From G016234445 sp964438865 (GTDB taxonomy: Bacteria > Chloroflexota > Dehalococcoidia > Tepidiformales > Tepidiformaceae): a stretch of 64,000 nucleotides of DNA. Below the pieces are notes generated by a model. That model ran no database searches. It was not told the origin of the DNA and worked only from the letters and a program-made list of their open reading frames with translations. Position 1 is the first letter of the stretch, and each line of letters opens with the position of its first letter. The translations under genes and the position numbers were made by a program. Below are positions 24,874 through 32,440 of the stretch, in pieces. The DNA lies in NCBI GenBank assembly GCA_964438865.1, contig CAYTMI010000001.1:310001-374000 (forward strand), given 5' to 3'.

Positions 24874-25466
24874 TAGCGCGCCCCGCTTCCGCGGAGGACC
24901 GCGAGGACACTCTGGAGAAGGATGCGGATATCGGTCATTACCGAATGGCGATCCACGTACGCGAGATCGTAGGTAACGATTTCGTCGTAGGTCAAATCCG
25001 AGCGGCCTTTCACCTGGGCGAGGCCTGCGATACCGGGACGGACGTCGTGGCGGCGATGGTAGGCCGGCGGGTACTGGGCGACGAGTTCCGGGATTTCGGG
25101 GCGCGGTCCAACCAGGCTCATCTCGCCCTTGAGGACGTTGAGGAGGTTGGGCAACTCATCGATGGAGGTCTTGCGGGCGAATTCGCCCCAGCGGGTGAGA
25201 CGGGGGTCGCGCTGTCCGGACGGCGAAAACACGAACGTCTTCCAGTCATCGACAACGTAGGGCATCAGTTGCCCTGGCCCGGCGTGGCGCATGGTCCGCA
25301 GCTTGACCATCGTGAACGGCCTGCCGTGGAGGCCAATGCGCCGCTGGAGGAAGATAGGGTTGCCCCGGAGTTCGACCGCGAGCACGCCCGCCATCACGGC
25401 GGCGATGACGATGGCAAAAGGCGCCGCGAGCACGGTGAGGACGACATCGAAGACGCGCTTGCCCAT
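24873..25466 (-). CDS. Undecaprenyl-phosphate phosphoglycosyl transferase (small, PglC-like)
   Basis: 197 residues, close to the minimal catalytic size of monotopic phosphoglycosyl transferases. An N-terminal re-entrant hydrophobic helix follows KRVFDVV. FTMVKLRTM, the catalytic Asp-Glu pair in TSIDELPNLLNVLKGEMSL, VGPRPE and the RPGIAGLAQVKGRS block are all present. It transfers a sugar-1-phosphate from a UDP-sugar to the lipid carrier, starting repeat-unit assembly at the inner membrane. Likely first gene of the polysaccharide operon; start ATG 25466 has no strong ribosome site. Confidence 0.93.
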   Translation of the reverse strand: MGKRVFDVVLTVLAAPFAIVIAAVMAGVLAVELRGNPIFLQRRIGLHGRPFTMVKLRTMRHAGPGQLMPYVVDDWKTFVFSPSGQRDPRLTRWGEFARKTSIDELPNLLNVLKGEMSLVGPRPEIPELVAQYPPAYHRRHDVRPGIAGLAQVKGRSDLTYDEIVTYDLAYVDRHSVMTDIRILLQSVLAVLRGSGAR

Positions 25467-25519
25467 GGGGATAGGTTCCCGGGGATGGGCGATAGGGGAT
25501 AGCCCCGGGGCCGGAGCCG

Positions 25520-25568
25520 AGGTCCGAGGTCCGAGGACCGGTGAAGGGCCAACGGCTAAGGGCCAACA
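25520..25568. repeat. Short degenerate tandem repeats in intergenic DNA
   Basis: GAGGTCC occurs twice then GAGGACC in direct succession, followed by GGGCCAAC repeated 14 bp apart. This is between the sugar transferase start and the VapC stop. It looks like slippage-prone filler; no function seen. Confidence 0.4.
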
Positions 25569-25960
25569 GCCCGGAGGACCTGGAGGCCGAGGTGCTGCTC
25601 GAAGGCGTCGAAGTCGCGGTCGTTGTGGAGGAGGAGGTGGCCGTTGTCGATGCAGAAGGTGGCGATGAGGCAGTCGATCGGGCTGCGCACCGTGATTCCC
25701 AGTTTGCGGAGCAGACGGTAGTTCTGCGCGCTCCTGAGGATCGTCTGGGTGTCAGCCATCGCGTGGAGGTCGAGGGTGAGAAGCTCACGCCGGACCCGAG
25801 CCGCGCGCAGGTCGTCACGAATCCCACGGACCACCTCGCAGACGATCAGGTCGCCCACCTGCACGTCGCCAGCGTTGAGGAGTTCGTGAAGCAGGGTCAC
25901 CCGGGGGCTCGATGTTCCCGCGAGGTAGTCGATCCAGACCGACGTATCAGCGAATGCCAT
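25556..25960 (-). CDS. vapC: PIN-domain ribonuclease toxin VapC
   Basis: 134 residues. The four acidic PIN residues are in place: Asp5 (FADTSVWIDYL), Glu42 (VCEVVRGI), Asp96 (SPIDCLIA) and Asp114 (LHNDRDFD). VapC toxins cut tRNA or rRNA when freed from their antitoxin. It overlaps the antitoxin gene by 14 bp (25947-25960), the usual coupled order with antitoxin first. Target RNA unknown. Confidence 0.92.
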   Translation of the reverse strand: MAFADTSVWIDYLAGTSSPRVTLLHELLNAGDVQVGDLIVCEVVRGIRDDLRAARVRRELLTLDLHAMADTQTILRSAQNYRLLRKLGITVRSPIDCLIATFCIDNGHLLLHNDRDFDAFEQHLGLQVLRAVGP

Positions 25961-26165
25961 CCGCGGCTGGTGGCTCCTCTCGGTAGCTTTCCCGGTAGGC
26001 CTCCCAGAACTCGACCTTCCCGCGGAGGGCCGTGAGCGACTGGAAGGCCTTCCGCTGGATGAGCTCGCGGAGCGCCTCCTCGACCACGGCCTTCTTCGTC
26101 TTGAGGCCCGAGCGTTCCATTGCCTCGGCCATGAGGTCGTCGTCGATCTCGATGTTGGTGCGCAT
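25947..26165 (-). CDS. vapB: Ribbon-helix-helix antitoxin VapB
   Basis: 72 residues. RTNIEIDDDLMAEAMERSG is the DNA-binding ribbon and first helix, and KKAVVEEALRELIQRK the second. The C-terminus (GKVEFWEAYRESYR) would wrap the VapC active site. ATG 26165 is set by AGGAGG about 7 nt upstream; longer reading adds a non-conserved stretch. Expected to repress its own promoter with VapC. Confidence 0.92.
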   Translation of the reverse strand: MRTNIEIDDDLMAEAMERSGLKTKKAVVEEALRELIQRKAFQSLTALRGKVEFWEAYRESYREEPPAADGIR

Positions 26166-26178
26166 CGGCCGGCCTCCT

Positions 26179-26207
26179 ATGTGTATGAACGCAGCATAGC
26201 ATGTGTA
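26179..26207 (-). promoter_or_regulatory. Direct repeat upstream of vapBC, candidate operator
   Basis: ATGTGTA occurs at 26179-26185 and again at 26201-26207 (TACACAT on the gene strand), 22 bp apart, or about two helical turns. It lies directly before the ribosome site of vapB. Ribbon-helix-helix antitoxins bind such paired sites. Confidence 0.4.
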
Positions 26208-26268
26208 CCCGGGGCGCGCCGAGGTTGTGTGGCGAAGATCGCTTGCGCGCCGCTGGGGCAGCCAGTAG

Positions 26269-26284
26269 GATTGTTGACACAATC
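26269..26284. promoter_or_regulatory. Perfect palindrome upstream of Rrf2 gene, candidate operator
   Basis: GATTGT and ACAATC flank a 4-base centre (TGAC), a perfect 6+6 inverted repeat 45 bp before the Rrf2 start. A TTGACA at 26274-26279 overlaps it, so binding could block a -35 box. Autoregulation by the Rrf2 protein is the simplest reading. Confidence 0.5.
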
Positions 26285-26328
26285 ACTCTACTTTCTCGGA
26301 GGCGGGCGGACGTGAGCCGCCCGGAGCT

Positions 26329-26766
26329 ATGCGGGTTTCCACTCGAAGCGACTACGGACTGCGCGCACTGATCGAACTGGCCGGGCACTACGGCCGGGGG
26401 CCGCTGCAGTCGTCCGAGATTGCCCTCCGCCGCCACATCCCCGAGCAGTACCTCGACCAGCTCCTCACCAGCCTCCGCAAGGCCGGGTTTATCCGCTCCG
26501 TCCGCGGACCATCCGGGGGGCACGAACTTGTGCGGCCACCGGAGGAGATCTGCGTCCGCGAAGTCATCGAGGCGCTCGACGGGAGCCTTTCGCCGGTGGC
26601 CTGGCTCGACGAGCCGCCGGAACTGACCGACCACCCCCACCACTGCGGCCAACGCGAGATCTGGCTGCGGATCCGGGACGCCACCGGCGAGATCCTCGCC
26701 TCATACTCCATCGCCGACCTGCTCGAACGCGAACCGCAGGCAGCCACCGGGAGGTACACGATATGA
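26329..26766 (+). CDS. Rrf2-family transcriptional regulator (CymR-like)
   Basis: 145 residues. The N-terminal winged helix begins MRVSTRSDYGLRALIEL, and RHIPEQYLDQLLTSLRKAGF then SVRGPSGGHEL give the recognition helix and wing. Only one Cys follows (HHCGQ), so it lacks the three-Cys iron-sulfur site of IscR or NsrR. This favours a CymR-like sensor of cysteine metabolism. Its stop overlaps cysK by four bases (ATGA), tying it to the cysteine genes. Its own ribosome site is poor. Confidence 0.88.
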   Translation: MRVSTRSDYGLRALIELAGHYGRGPLQSSEIALRRHIPEQYLDQLLTSLRKAGFIRSVRGPSGGHELVRPPEEICVREVIEALDGSLSPVAWLDEPPELTDHPHHCGQREIWLRIRDATGEILASYSIADLLEREPQAATGRYTI

Positions 26767-27695
26767 CCACCGTGACCGCGAGGCCGCTGGTTGCGAACTC
26801 GGTGCTTGAGCTGATCGGCGGCACCCCGCTGGTGCGGCTGAACCGGGTGAACCCTCCCGGCACCACCATCCTCGGGAAGCTCGAGAACCTGAATCCCGGC
26901 GGCAGCGTGAAAGACCGCATCGCCCTCTCCATGGTCGAAGACGCGGAACGATCGGGCCGCCTGAAGCCGGGCGCCACGATCGTCGAGCCGACCTCGGGGA
27001 ACACCGGCATCGGCCTCGCGCTGGTCGCGGCGGTGAAGGGCTACCGGCTGATCCTGACGATGCCCGAAGACATGTCGGTCGAACGCCGCCGTCTTCTCGA
27101 ACGCTATGGGGCCGAACTCCACCTGACTCCAGCCATCGAAGGCATGACCGGGGCGGTCTTCGCCGCAAGACAACTCGTGGAAAAGCACAAGGACTATTTC
27201 ATGCCGCAGCAGTTCGAAAACGAAGCCAACCCGGAGATCCACCGCCGGACCACGGCACGCGAGATCATCGATGCGACCGGCGGCAGGCTCGATGCCTTCG
27301 TCGCCGGTGTTGGCACAGGCGGGACGATCACGGGCGTAGGCGACGTGCTCCGCCGGGAACTGGGCGGCAGCGTCCACGTGATCGCCGTCGAACCCGCGCG
27401 GTCGCCGGTGCTGAGCGGTGGCCGGGCCGGGATGCACGGCATCCAGGGGATCGGCGCGAGCTTCATACCCGGTGTGCTGGACCGGACAGTCTACGAAGAA
27501 GTGATCCGCGTGGAAGACCGCGACGCGATCGCGATGACGCGGCGGTTGGCCCGGGAAGAAGGGCTGCTCGTCGGGATCTCGGCGGGGGCCAACGTCTTCG
27601 CATCCGCCCGGGTTGCACAACGGCTGGGCGAAGGCGCTACGGTAGTGACAATGCTTTGCGACACCGGCGAACGTTACCTGAGCGTGAATATGTAA
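26763..27695 (+). CDS. cysK: Cysteine synthase (O-acetylserine sulfhydrylase)
   Basis: 310 residues. PLP enzyme joining sulfide to O-acetylserine. Lys50 in NPGGSVKDR binds PLP, TSGNTG at 77-82 binds the phosphate and substrate, and GTGGTITGVG is the second phosphate loop. Length and motifs are standard. A second, CysM-type paralogue lies 1.5 kb downstream, so the operon has a sulfide route and a sulfur-carrier route. Confidence 0.93.
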   Translation: MTTVTARPLVANSVLELIGGTPLVRLNRVNPPGTTILGKLENLNPGGSVKDRIALSMVEDAERSGRLKPGATIVEPTSGNTGIGLALVAAVKGYRLILTMPEDMSVERRRLLERYGAELHLTPAIEGMTGAVFAARQLVEKHKDYFMPQQFENEANPEIHRRTTAREIIDATGGRLDAFVAGVGTGGTITGVGDVLRRELGGSVHVIAVEPARSPVLSGGRAGMHGIQGIGASFIPGVLDRTVYEEVIRVEDRDAIAMTRRLAREEGLLVGISAGANVFASARVAQRLGEGATVVTMLCDTGERYLSVNM

Positions 27696-27777
27696 CCGCC
27701 GGCACCCACTCACGGCGCCGCCCCAGGCCGGGGCAGGCGGTATTCCAAATGATCCACGGCCCCACGAAGGAGATGCC

Positions 27778-28884
27778 ATGTCAGTCAACGTCTATATCCC
27801 AACCCCGTTCCGCCACCTCGTGGGCAACCGGGCCAGCGTCAAGGCCCGTGGCGACACCGTGCGCGACGTCATTTCCGACCTGGACAGCCAGTTCCCGGGC
27901 TTCCGCGCCCAGTTGCTGGACCCCCAGGGTCGCCTCGCCCAGCACATCAACGTCTACGTGAACCAGGTCGAAATCGAAAACCTCCAGGGCGAAGCCACGC
28001 CGCTGAAGAACGGCGACGAACTGGCGGTGATCCCGGCCCTCGCCGGCGGCGCTCAGACGGTGATGACCCCGGAAATGGTGGACCGCTACAGCCGCCACCT
28101 GATCATGCCGCAGGTCGGGAGCATCGGGCAGCGCCGGATCATGGAAGCGAGCGTCCTTATCATCGGCGCCGGCGGGCTCGGGTCGCCCGTGGCCCTGTAC
28201 CTCGCCCTCGCCGGTGTCGGGAAGATCGGCATCGTCGACTTTGACGTGGTCGACCGTTCGAACCTCCAGCGCCAGATCCTCCACGTGACGGACAGCATCG
28301 GCATGCCGAAGGTGGAGTCGGCGCGGCAGCGGCTGCTCGCGCACAACCCCCACATCGACGTGGTGACGCACGAAGAGCCGATCACCAGCGACAACGCCTT
28401 CCGGCTCATCGAGGGCTACGACATCGTCGTGAACGGCGCCGACAACTTCGCCACCCGTTACCTGGTGAACGACGCCGCCTACCTGTTGAGGAAGCCGCTG
28501 GTGGACGGGTCAATCCTGATGTTCGACGGCCAGGCGACGACCTACATCCCCGGCAAGGGCTGCTACCGCTGCCTCTACCCGGCGCCGCCGCCCCCGGGCA
28601 TGGTGCCGAGCTGCGCCGAAGCGGGCGTCCTCGGCGCCATGTGCGCCACCATCGGCAGCATCCAGGCGACCGAGACGCTGAAGCTGATCCTCGAAATCGG
28701 CGAGCCGCTCGTGAACCGGCTGCTCCTCTACGATGCCCTCTCGCTTGAGACCCGGATCGTGAAGGTGCGGCGCGACCCGGAATGCCCGCTTTGCGGCGAC
28801 AACCCGACGATCACCGAACTCATCGACTACGAACAGTTCTGCGGCGCCCCCATCCCCCATGCCGCCGCGCCGTTCGGCGGCTAG
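27778..28884 (+). CDS. Fusion of ubiquitin-like sulfur carrier (CysO/MoaD) to E1-like adenylyltransferase MoeB/MoeZ
   Basis: 368 residues. Residues 1-92 are a beta-grasp sulfur carrier ending LAGGAQ; residues 96-368 are a ThiF/MoeB enzyme with ATP loop GAGGLGSP (131-138), Arg finger in SNLQRQ, catalytic-Cys segment PSCAEAGVLGAM and two zinc CxxC pairs (Cys262/265, 336/339). There is no C-terminal rhodanese domain as in MoeZ. The carrier Gly-Gly is internal, so it cannot be adenylated unless cut. ATG 27778 has AAGGAG with 5-nt spacing. A free carrier gene follows 18 bp later. Confidence 0.88.
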   Translation: MSVNVYIPTPFRHLVGNRASVKARGDTVRDVISDLDSQFPGFRAQLLDPQGRLAQHINVYVNQVEIENLQGEATPLKNGDELAVIPALAGGAQTVMTPEMVDRYSRHLIMPQVGSIGQRRIMEASVLIIGAGGLGSPVALYLALAGVGKIGIVDFDVVDRSNLQRQILHVTDSIGMPKVESARQRLLAHNPHIDVVTHEEPITSDNAFRLIEGYDIVVNGADNFATRYLVNDAAYLLRKPLVDGSILMFDGQATTYIPGKGCYRCLYPAPPPPGMVPSCAEAGVLGAMCATIGSIQATETLKLILEIGEPLVNRLLLYDALSLETRIVKVRRDPECPLCGDNPTITELIDYEQFCGAPIPHAAAPFGG

Positions 28885-28902
28885 ACCAGGAAAGGACTCC
28901 AC

Positions 28903-29199
28903 GTGACTGCTGCGACTTCCCCATCCATCCAGGTCCGCGTGACCGCCGTGCTCCAGAAGCTGACGAACGGCCAGAAGACCGTCGAGGCGCGCGGCGCGAC
29001 GGTCGCCGAGGTCCTGGACGACATCGACAGCCGCCACCCAGGCTTCCGGGCCCAGATGTACGGCCCCGATGGCAAGCTCCACCGCTTCGTCAACGTCTAC
29101 CTGAACGACGAGGACATCCGTTACACGGGCGGCGTTGCGACCGAAGTGAAGCAGGGAGACGTGCTCGACATCCTCCCGGCGCTGGCGGGCGGGGCCTGA
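28903..29199 (+). CDS. cysO: Sulfur-carrier protein CysO (ubiquitin-like, MoaD/ThiS family)
   Basis: 98 residues from GTG 28903. The beta-grasp fold matches the N-terminal domain of the preceding gene (SRHPGFRAQMYGPDG, RFVNVYLND, GDVLDILPALAGG). It ends Gly-Gly-Ala, one residue past the Gly-Gly needed for adenylation and thiocarboxylate formation, so trimming would be required. In the mycobacterial system the thiocarboxylate gives its sulfur to O-phosphoserine through CysM. The upstream MoeB-like enzyme should activate it. AGGAAAGG precedes the start. Confidence 0.88.
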   Translation: MTAATSPSIQVRVTAVLQKLTNGQKTVEARGATVAEVLDDIDSRHPGFRAQMYGPDGKLHRFVNVYLNDEDIRYTGGVATEVKQGDVLDILPALAGGA

Positions 29200-29231
29200 G
29201 TGGCAGCCCTTTCGTGCCTCGGAGGACGGCG

Positions 29232-30176
29232 ATGACCCTCTACCGTTCGGTGCTGGATCTGATTGGGAACACGCCGATGGTGGAGTTGCGTTCGTTCGCG
29301 CCCCGGCCCGGCGTCCACATCTACGCCAAGCTCGAAGGCCAGAACCCGACCGGTTCGGTGAAGGACCGGATCGCGAAATACATGATCGAGGCGGCCGAGA
29401 AGCAGGGGCTGCTGAAGCCGGGCGACACCATCCTTGAGCCGACCTCCGGGAACACCGGCATCGGCCTGGCGATGATCGGCCGGGTGAAGGGCTACCACGT
29501 CATCTGCGTCATGCCCGAATCGGTCAGCGAAGAGCGGACGCAGCTCCTGCGGGCGTTCGGGGCCGAGATCATCTACACGCCCGGCGACCTCGGTTCGAAC
29601 GGCTCCATCGCCCGCGCCAAGGAGATCGTCGCCGAGAACCCGGGGAAGTACTACTTCCCCTACCAGTACGGCAACGAAGCCAACCCCCGTGCCCACTACG
29701 AAACCACCGGGCCGGAGATCCTCCGCGACCTGCCCGAGACCACTGTCTTCGTGGCGGGACTGGGCACTGGCGGGACGATTACGGGCGCCGGGCGCTACCT
29801 GAAGGACCACAAGCCGGGCGTGAAGGTCATCGCCGCCGCCCCCCACCCGGGCGACCTTGTCCAGGGGCTGCGGGCGATGGAGGAAGGCTTCATCCCCGAG
29901 GTCTTCGACGAGACGGTGCTCGACGGCAAGATCGTCGTCGACAGCAAGTCGAGCTTCGCGATGTCGCGCGAACTGACGCACAAGGAAGGGCTGTTCGTGG
30001 GGATCAGCTGCGGCTCGGTCGTGCGGGCGGCGCTCAAGGCGGCGGAGCGGCTGGAGGGCGAACAGCACATCGTCTGCCTCCTCGCCGACGGCGGCTGGAA
30101 GTACCTGAGTTCGCACCTCTGGACGGTGGACTGGGAAGACCAGCCCGAAGACGTGGAGACGAAGATCTGGTGGTGA
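29232..30176 (+). CDS. cysM: CysM-type cysteine synthase (likely CysO/O-phosphoserine dependent)
   Basis: 314 residues. PLP Lys44 in NPTGSVKDR, TSGNTG at 71-76, and GTGGTITGAG. The C-terminal extension (WTVDWEDQPEDVETKIWW) resembles mycobacterial CysM, whose C-terminal tail covers the active site. Location right after CysO supports use of CysO thiocarboxylate and O-phosphoserine. ATG 29232 has GGAGG 7 nt upstream. No Mec-type JAMM protease, which frees cysteine from CysO in mycobacteria, is in the window. Confidence 0.92.
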   Translation: MTLYRSVLDLIGNTPMVELRSFAPRPGVHIYAKLEGQNPTGSVKDRIAKYMIEAAEKQGLLKPGDTILEPTSGNTGIGLAMIGRVKGYHVICVMPESVSEERTQLLRAFGAEIIYTPGDLGSNGSIARAKEIVAENPGKYYFPYQYGNEANPRAHYETTGPEILRDLPETTVFVAGLGTGGTITGAGRYLKDHKPGVKVIAAAPHPGDLVQGLRAMEEGFIPEVFDETVLDGKIVVDSKSSFAMSRELTHKEGLFVGISCGSVVRAALKAAERLEGEQHIVCLLADGGWKYLSSHLWTVDWEDQPEDVETKIWW

Positions 30177-30180
30177 GGTA

Positions 30181-30227
30181 GGGGGGTCGGGGATCGGGGG
30201 TCAGGGGTCAGGGATCAGGGGGCGGGG
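30181..30227. repeat. G-run tandem repeat after cysM, potential G-quadruplex
   Basis: Seven runs of three to six G in 47 bp on the plus strand, built from variants of GGGGTCA and GGGATCA. It begins 4 bp after the cysM stop. A partial copy (GGGGATCAGGG) recurs at about 30580. It could stall polymerase or simply be slippage sequence. Confidence 0.5.
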
Positions 30228-30258
30228 ACCAGGCAACCGAAGTGGAACCCCAGCCCGG

Positions 30259-30561
30259 TCAGCGGCCCGCGGCGTAGTGCTCGCGCATCATCCTCTCGGT
30301 CTCTTCATCCATCGCAAGGATCTCAGCGTCGATCTTGTCCTTGTTCAGCAGGTAGAAGGCGAGGGCGGCGTAGACCTGCCCGAGGGTCAGCGCCGGGCGG
30401 AAGTCGTCAACGATGTCCTGGGGCGAGTACCCCTCGCAGGTGAGGACGGCGATGCGGTCCACCGTGATCCCGGTGCCGGCGATGAACGGACGGCCCCCGC
30501 GGAAGCCGTCACGGCGCTGGATGATGGAACCGATCTCGACGAGGCCCTCGGTCGCTGCCAT
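30259..30561 (-). CDS. DUF433 antitoxin-like protein, orphan
   Basis: 100 residues. GRPFIAGTGITVDRIAVL, then GYSPQDIVDDFRPALTLGQVYAALAFYLLNKDKID, is the DUF433 helix-turn-helix domain, commonly the antitoxin partner of a DUF5615 PIN-like toxin. No toxin frame follows within 80 bp, so the module is incomplete or the gene works alone. ATG 30561 is chosen because the frame upstream is not conserved and a TACACT box lies 6 nt before it. No Shine-Dalgarno. Confidence 0.82.
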   Translation of the reverse strand: MAATEGLVEIGSIIQRRDGFRGGRPFIAGTGITVDRIAVLTCEGYSPQDIVDDFRPALTLGQVYAALAFYLLNKDKIDAEILAMDEETERMMREHYAAGR

Positions 30562-30567
30562 GGGATC

Positions 30568-30573
30568 AGTGTA
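30568..30573 (-). promoter_or_regulatory. TACACT -10-like box, candidate leaderless start
   Basis: TACACT on the minus strand ends 6 nt before ATG 30561 with no ribosome site between, as expected for a leaderless mRNA. Confidence 0.45.
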
Positions 30574-30659
30574 GCACTCGGGGATCAGGGCTATTGGCCG
30601 TTCGGCCCAATTCCGGCGGCGCTGCCATAATGGGCCGAGCACCCGGCAGGAGTCCCGAG

Positions 30660-31634
30660 ATGGCGTTCACGGTCGATGTTGACAAGTTCCGGTTTCCTGA
30701 AGAATTGGCGGTGGGCGTGAAGGGCAAGCGCGTGCTCATCAGCGGCGCCGGCAAGGACGGGGGGCTGGGCCAGTCCTTCGCGCTGGCGGCGGGCCTCAAC
30801 GGCGCGGCGAGCGTCGCGGTGCACTTCCATCGCAGCTACGCCGACGGCTTTGACCTCGTGAACAAGCTCCGCGCCGAGGGCGTCAACGCCTTCCCCCTCC
30901 AGGCCGATGTCACCAACATGGGCGACCTCTGGGCCACGCGGAGCTACGTCATCGAACAGATGGGCGGGCTGCCCCCGAACCTGGTCATCTGCAATTCGGG
31001 GCTGAGCGAAAAGGGCTACCAGTTCGGGCGGGCGCTGCGCGAAGTCGAAGGCGAACCCCGGGCCGTCCGCCGCGCCCGCGTCCGCCAGAGCTTCATTGAC
31101 AACCTCGAAGAATCGCGCCAGGTGCTGGACACGAAGATCGACGGCTTCCTCGCGATGACCCACCTCTGGGCGGGGGAAGCGGTCTACCACAACGAACCGC
31201 TCCAGATCGTCTACATCTCCTCCCGCCAGGCGATCGACCCCGGGGTCAGCGTCCCGGGATACGCGATTTCGAACTGGGCGGTGCTGCAACTGCCGGCCGT
31301 CCTCGCCGTGAACCTTGGCAAGAGCGCGAGCCTGATCTCCGCCTACTCGGTCCTCTACCCGTTCGTGCGGACGGGCATGACCGGCGAGCACGCCGAGAAT
31401 CCGCGCGTGTTCGGCCGCTGGCAGCCGCGCATGCTCGAAACGTACGAGGCCGCGGAGTCGTTCATGCAGGTGCTGGCGCGGCCCGCGGAAGAGACGAACG
31501 GCGGTATGTTCGAAGTGAAAGTGGACCCTGACCCCTCGGCGGAAGGCGCCGTCCGGGTGGCGTGGGAGCGCGTGCGCTTCGACGTCCGGGAAGAGCCGGT
31601 GCCCTGGGCGGCGCTGGTGTACGGGCCGGGGTAG
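30660..31634 (+). CDS. Short-chain dehydrogenase-like protein with altered catalytic Lys
   Basis: 324 residues. The SDR cofactor loop is ISGAGKDGGLGQSFA, with NADV-equivalent QADVTN and the strand LVICNSG. The catalytic Ser is at 187-188 (YISSRQ) and Tyr is 201, but the YxxxK motif reads YAISN, so Lys is replaced by Asn205. The long insert 128-160 (many Arg/Glu) is not typical. It may be inactive, or use another base. Start ATG 30660 has AGGAG 7 nt upstream. Substrate unknown. Confidence 0.75.
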   Translation: MAFTVDVDKFRFPEELAVGVKGKRVLISGAGKDGGLGQSFALAAGLNGAASVAVHFHRSYADGFDLVNKLRAEGVNAFPLQADVTNMGDLWATRSYVIEQMGGLPPNLVICNSGLSEKGYQFGRALREVEGEPRAVRRARVRQSFIDNLEESRQVLDTKIDGFLAMTHLWAGEAVYHNEPLQIVYISSRQAIDPGVSVPGYAISNWAVLQLPAVLAVNLGKSASLISAYSVLYPFVRTGMTGEHAENPRVFGRWQPRMLETYEAAESFMQVLARPAEETNGGMFEVKVDPDPSAEGAVRVAWERVRFDVREEPVPWAALVYGPG

Positions 31635-31723
31635 GACGCCACCGCGCCGTGGTCCGGACTACGACGGCGGGGTTCGAGCAGGCTGGAGGCTATCGGTCGC
31701 CTCGCTTGTCCGCGAAAGGAATC

Positions 31724-32203
31724 TCAGCCGGCGGCGCGGATGCTCTGCAGGTGCGCGGTTGCGTGTTCGATCAGGACGCCGCCCTCGATGAGCTGCTGGG
31801 TGGTGACCGCCGCGCCATTCGCCAACGGAAGCGCCATCGTGCGATCCATCTGCGCGGCGCTCAGTCCACGCAAGTAGGCCGCCATCGATGCGCCGCCATC
31901 GCGCAGGAGCTTGACGGTGTCGGCTTTCGTGCATGCGGCGGACTCGGCGGCATGGCGCGCGTTCCGGGCGTTGATGTCGTCCCAGCTGTAGGTGGGCGCG
32001 GTGCGCCCTTCCGCCGCCGCGCTGATGTACTCACGCTCCAAAGGCCACTGCGATCCCACGTGGTGCGCGGTCGCCGCGACGGTCCACTGCTCGTCTCCAC
32101 AGATCGAACGCCACTGAGCGTCTGAGCACTGTTCCACCGCACCGATGAGCTCAGCCACGGCGCGTTCGAACTGGGCCGCCAATTTCTCTGGTCGGTCAGG
32201 CAT
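31724..32203 (-). CDS. DinB-like four-helix protein
   Basis: 159 residues. Mostly helical with TVAATAHHVGSQWPLEREYI (metal-type His pair) and a C-terminal HATAHLQSIR motif, the pattern of DinB/DfsB-like proteins, which bind a metal through three His and often serve thiol-dependent transfers. ATG 32203 has GGAG 8 nt upstream; longer reading adds 12 unconserved residues. Role unknown. Confidence 0.75.
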   Translation of the reverse strand: MPDRPEKLAAQFERAVAELIGAVEQCSDAQWRSICGDEQWTVAATAHHVGSQWPLEREYISAAAEGRTAPTYSWDDINARNARHAAESAACTKADTVKLLRDGGASMAAYLRGLSAAQMDRTMALPLANGAAVTTQQLIEGGVLIEHATAHLQSIRAAG

Positions 32204-32440
32204 GATCTGGCTCCGTTCTGCTTGCGACGGTTGCCGCAAGCCCTAGGCGGGGCATCCTACGGGGGTGCTTCTGGGCCCGCAAGAGGGCTGAGCAGCCTCG
32301 TTGGAAGTAGACGATGACCTCCGCGTTCACGCTCATCGCCCCACATCTGCGAGCACGGCGCATAGGTTCCGCCGCGACCGGCTCAAGCCGCCTGATCCCG
32401 GGGCAACCGGTCGAAGTCGCGGCTGCGGAAGCCTCCGACC

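Noticed and set aside
25520..25568. CRISPR-like or other ordered array
   Set aside because: Units are 7-8 bp, few and degenerate; nothing like repeats with unique spacers, and no cas gene.
26274..26294. Standard -35/-10 promoter for the Rrf2 gene (TTGACA with TACTTT)
   Set aside because: The spacing is only 9 bp, too short; the TTGACA is reported only as overlapping the palindrome.
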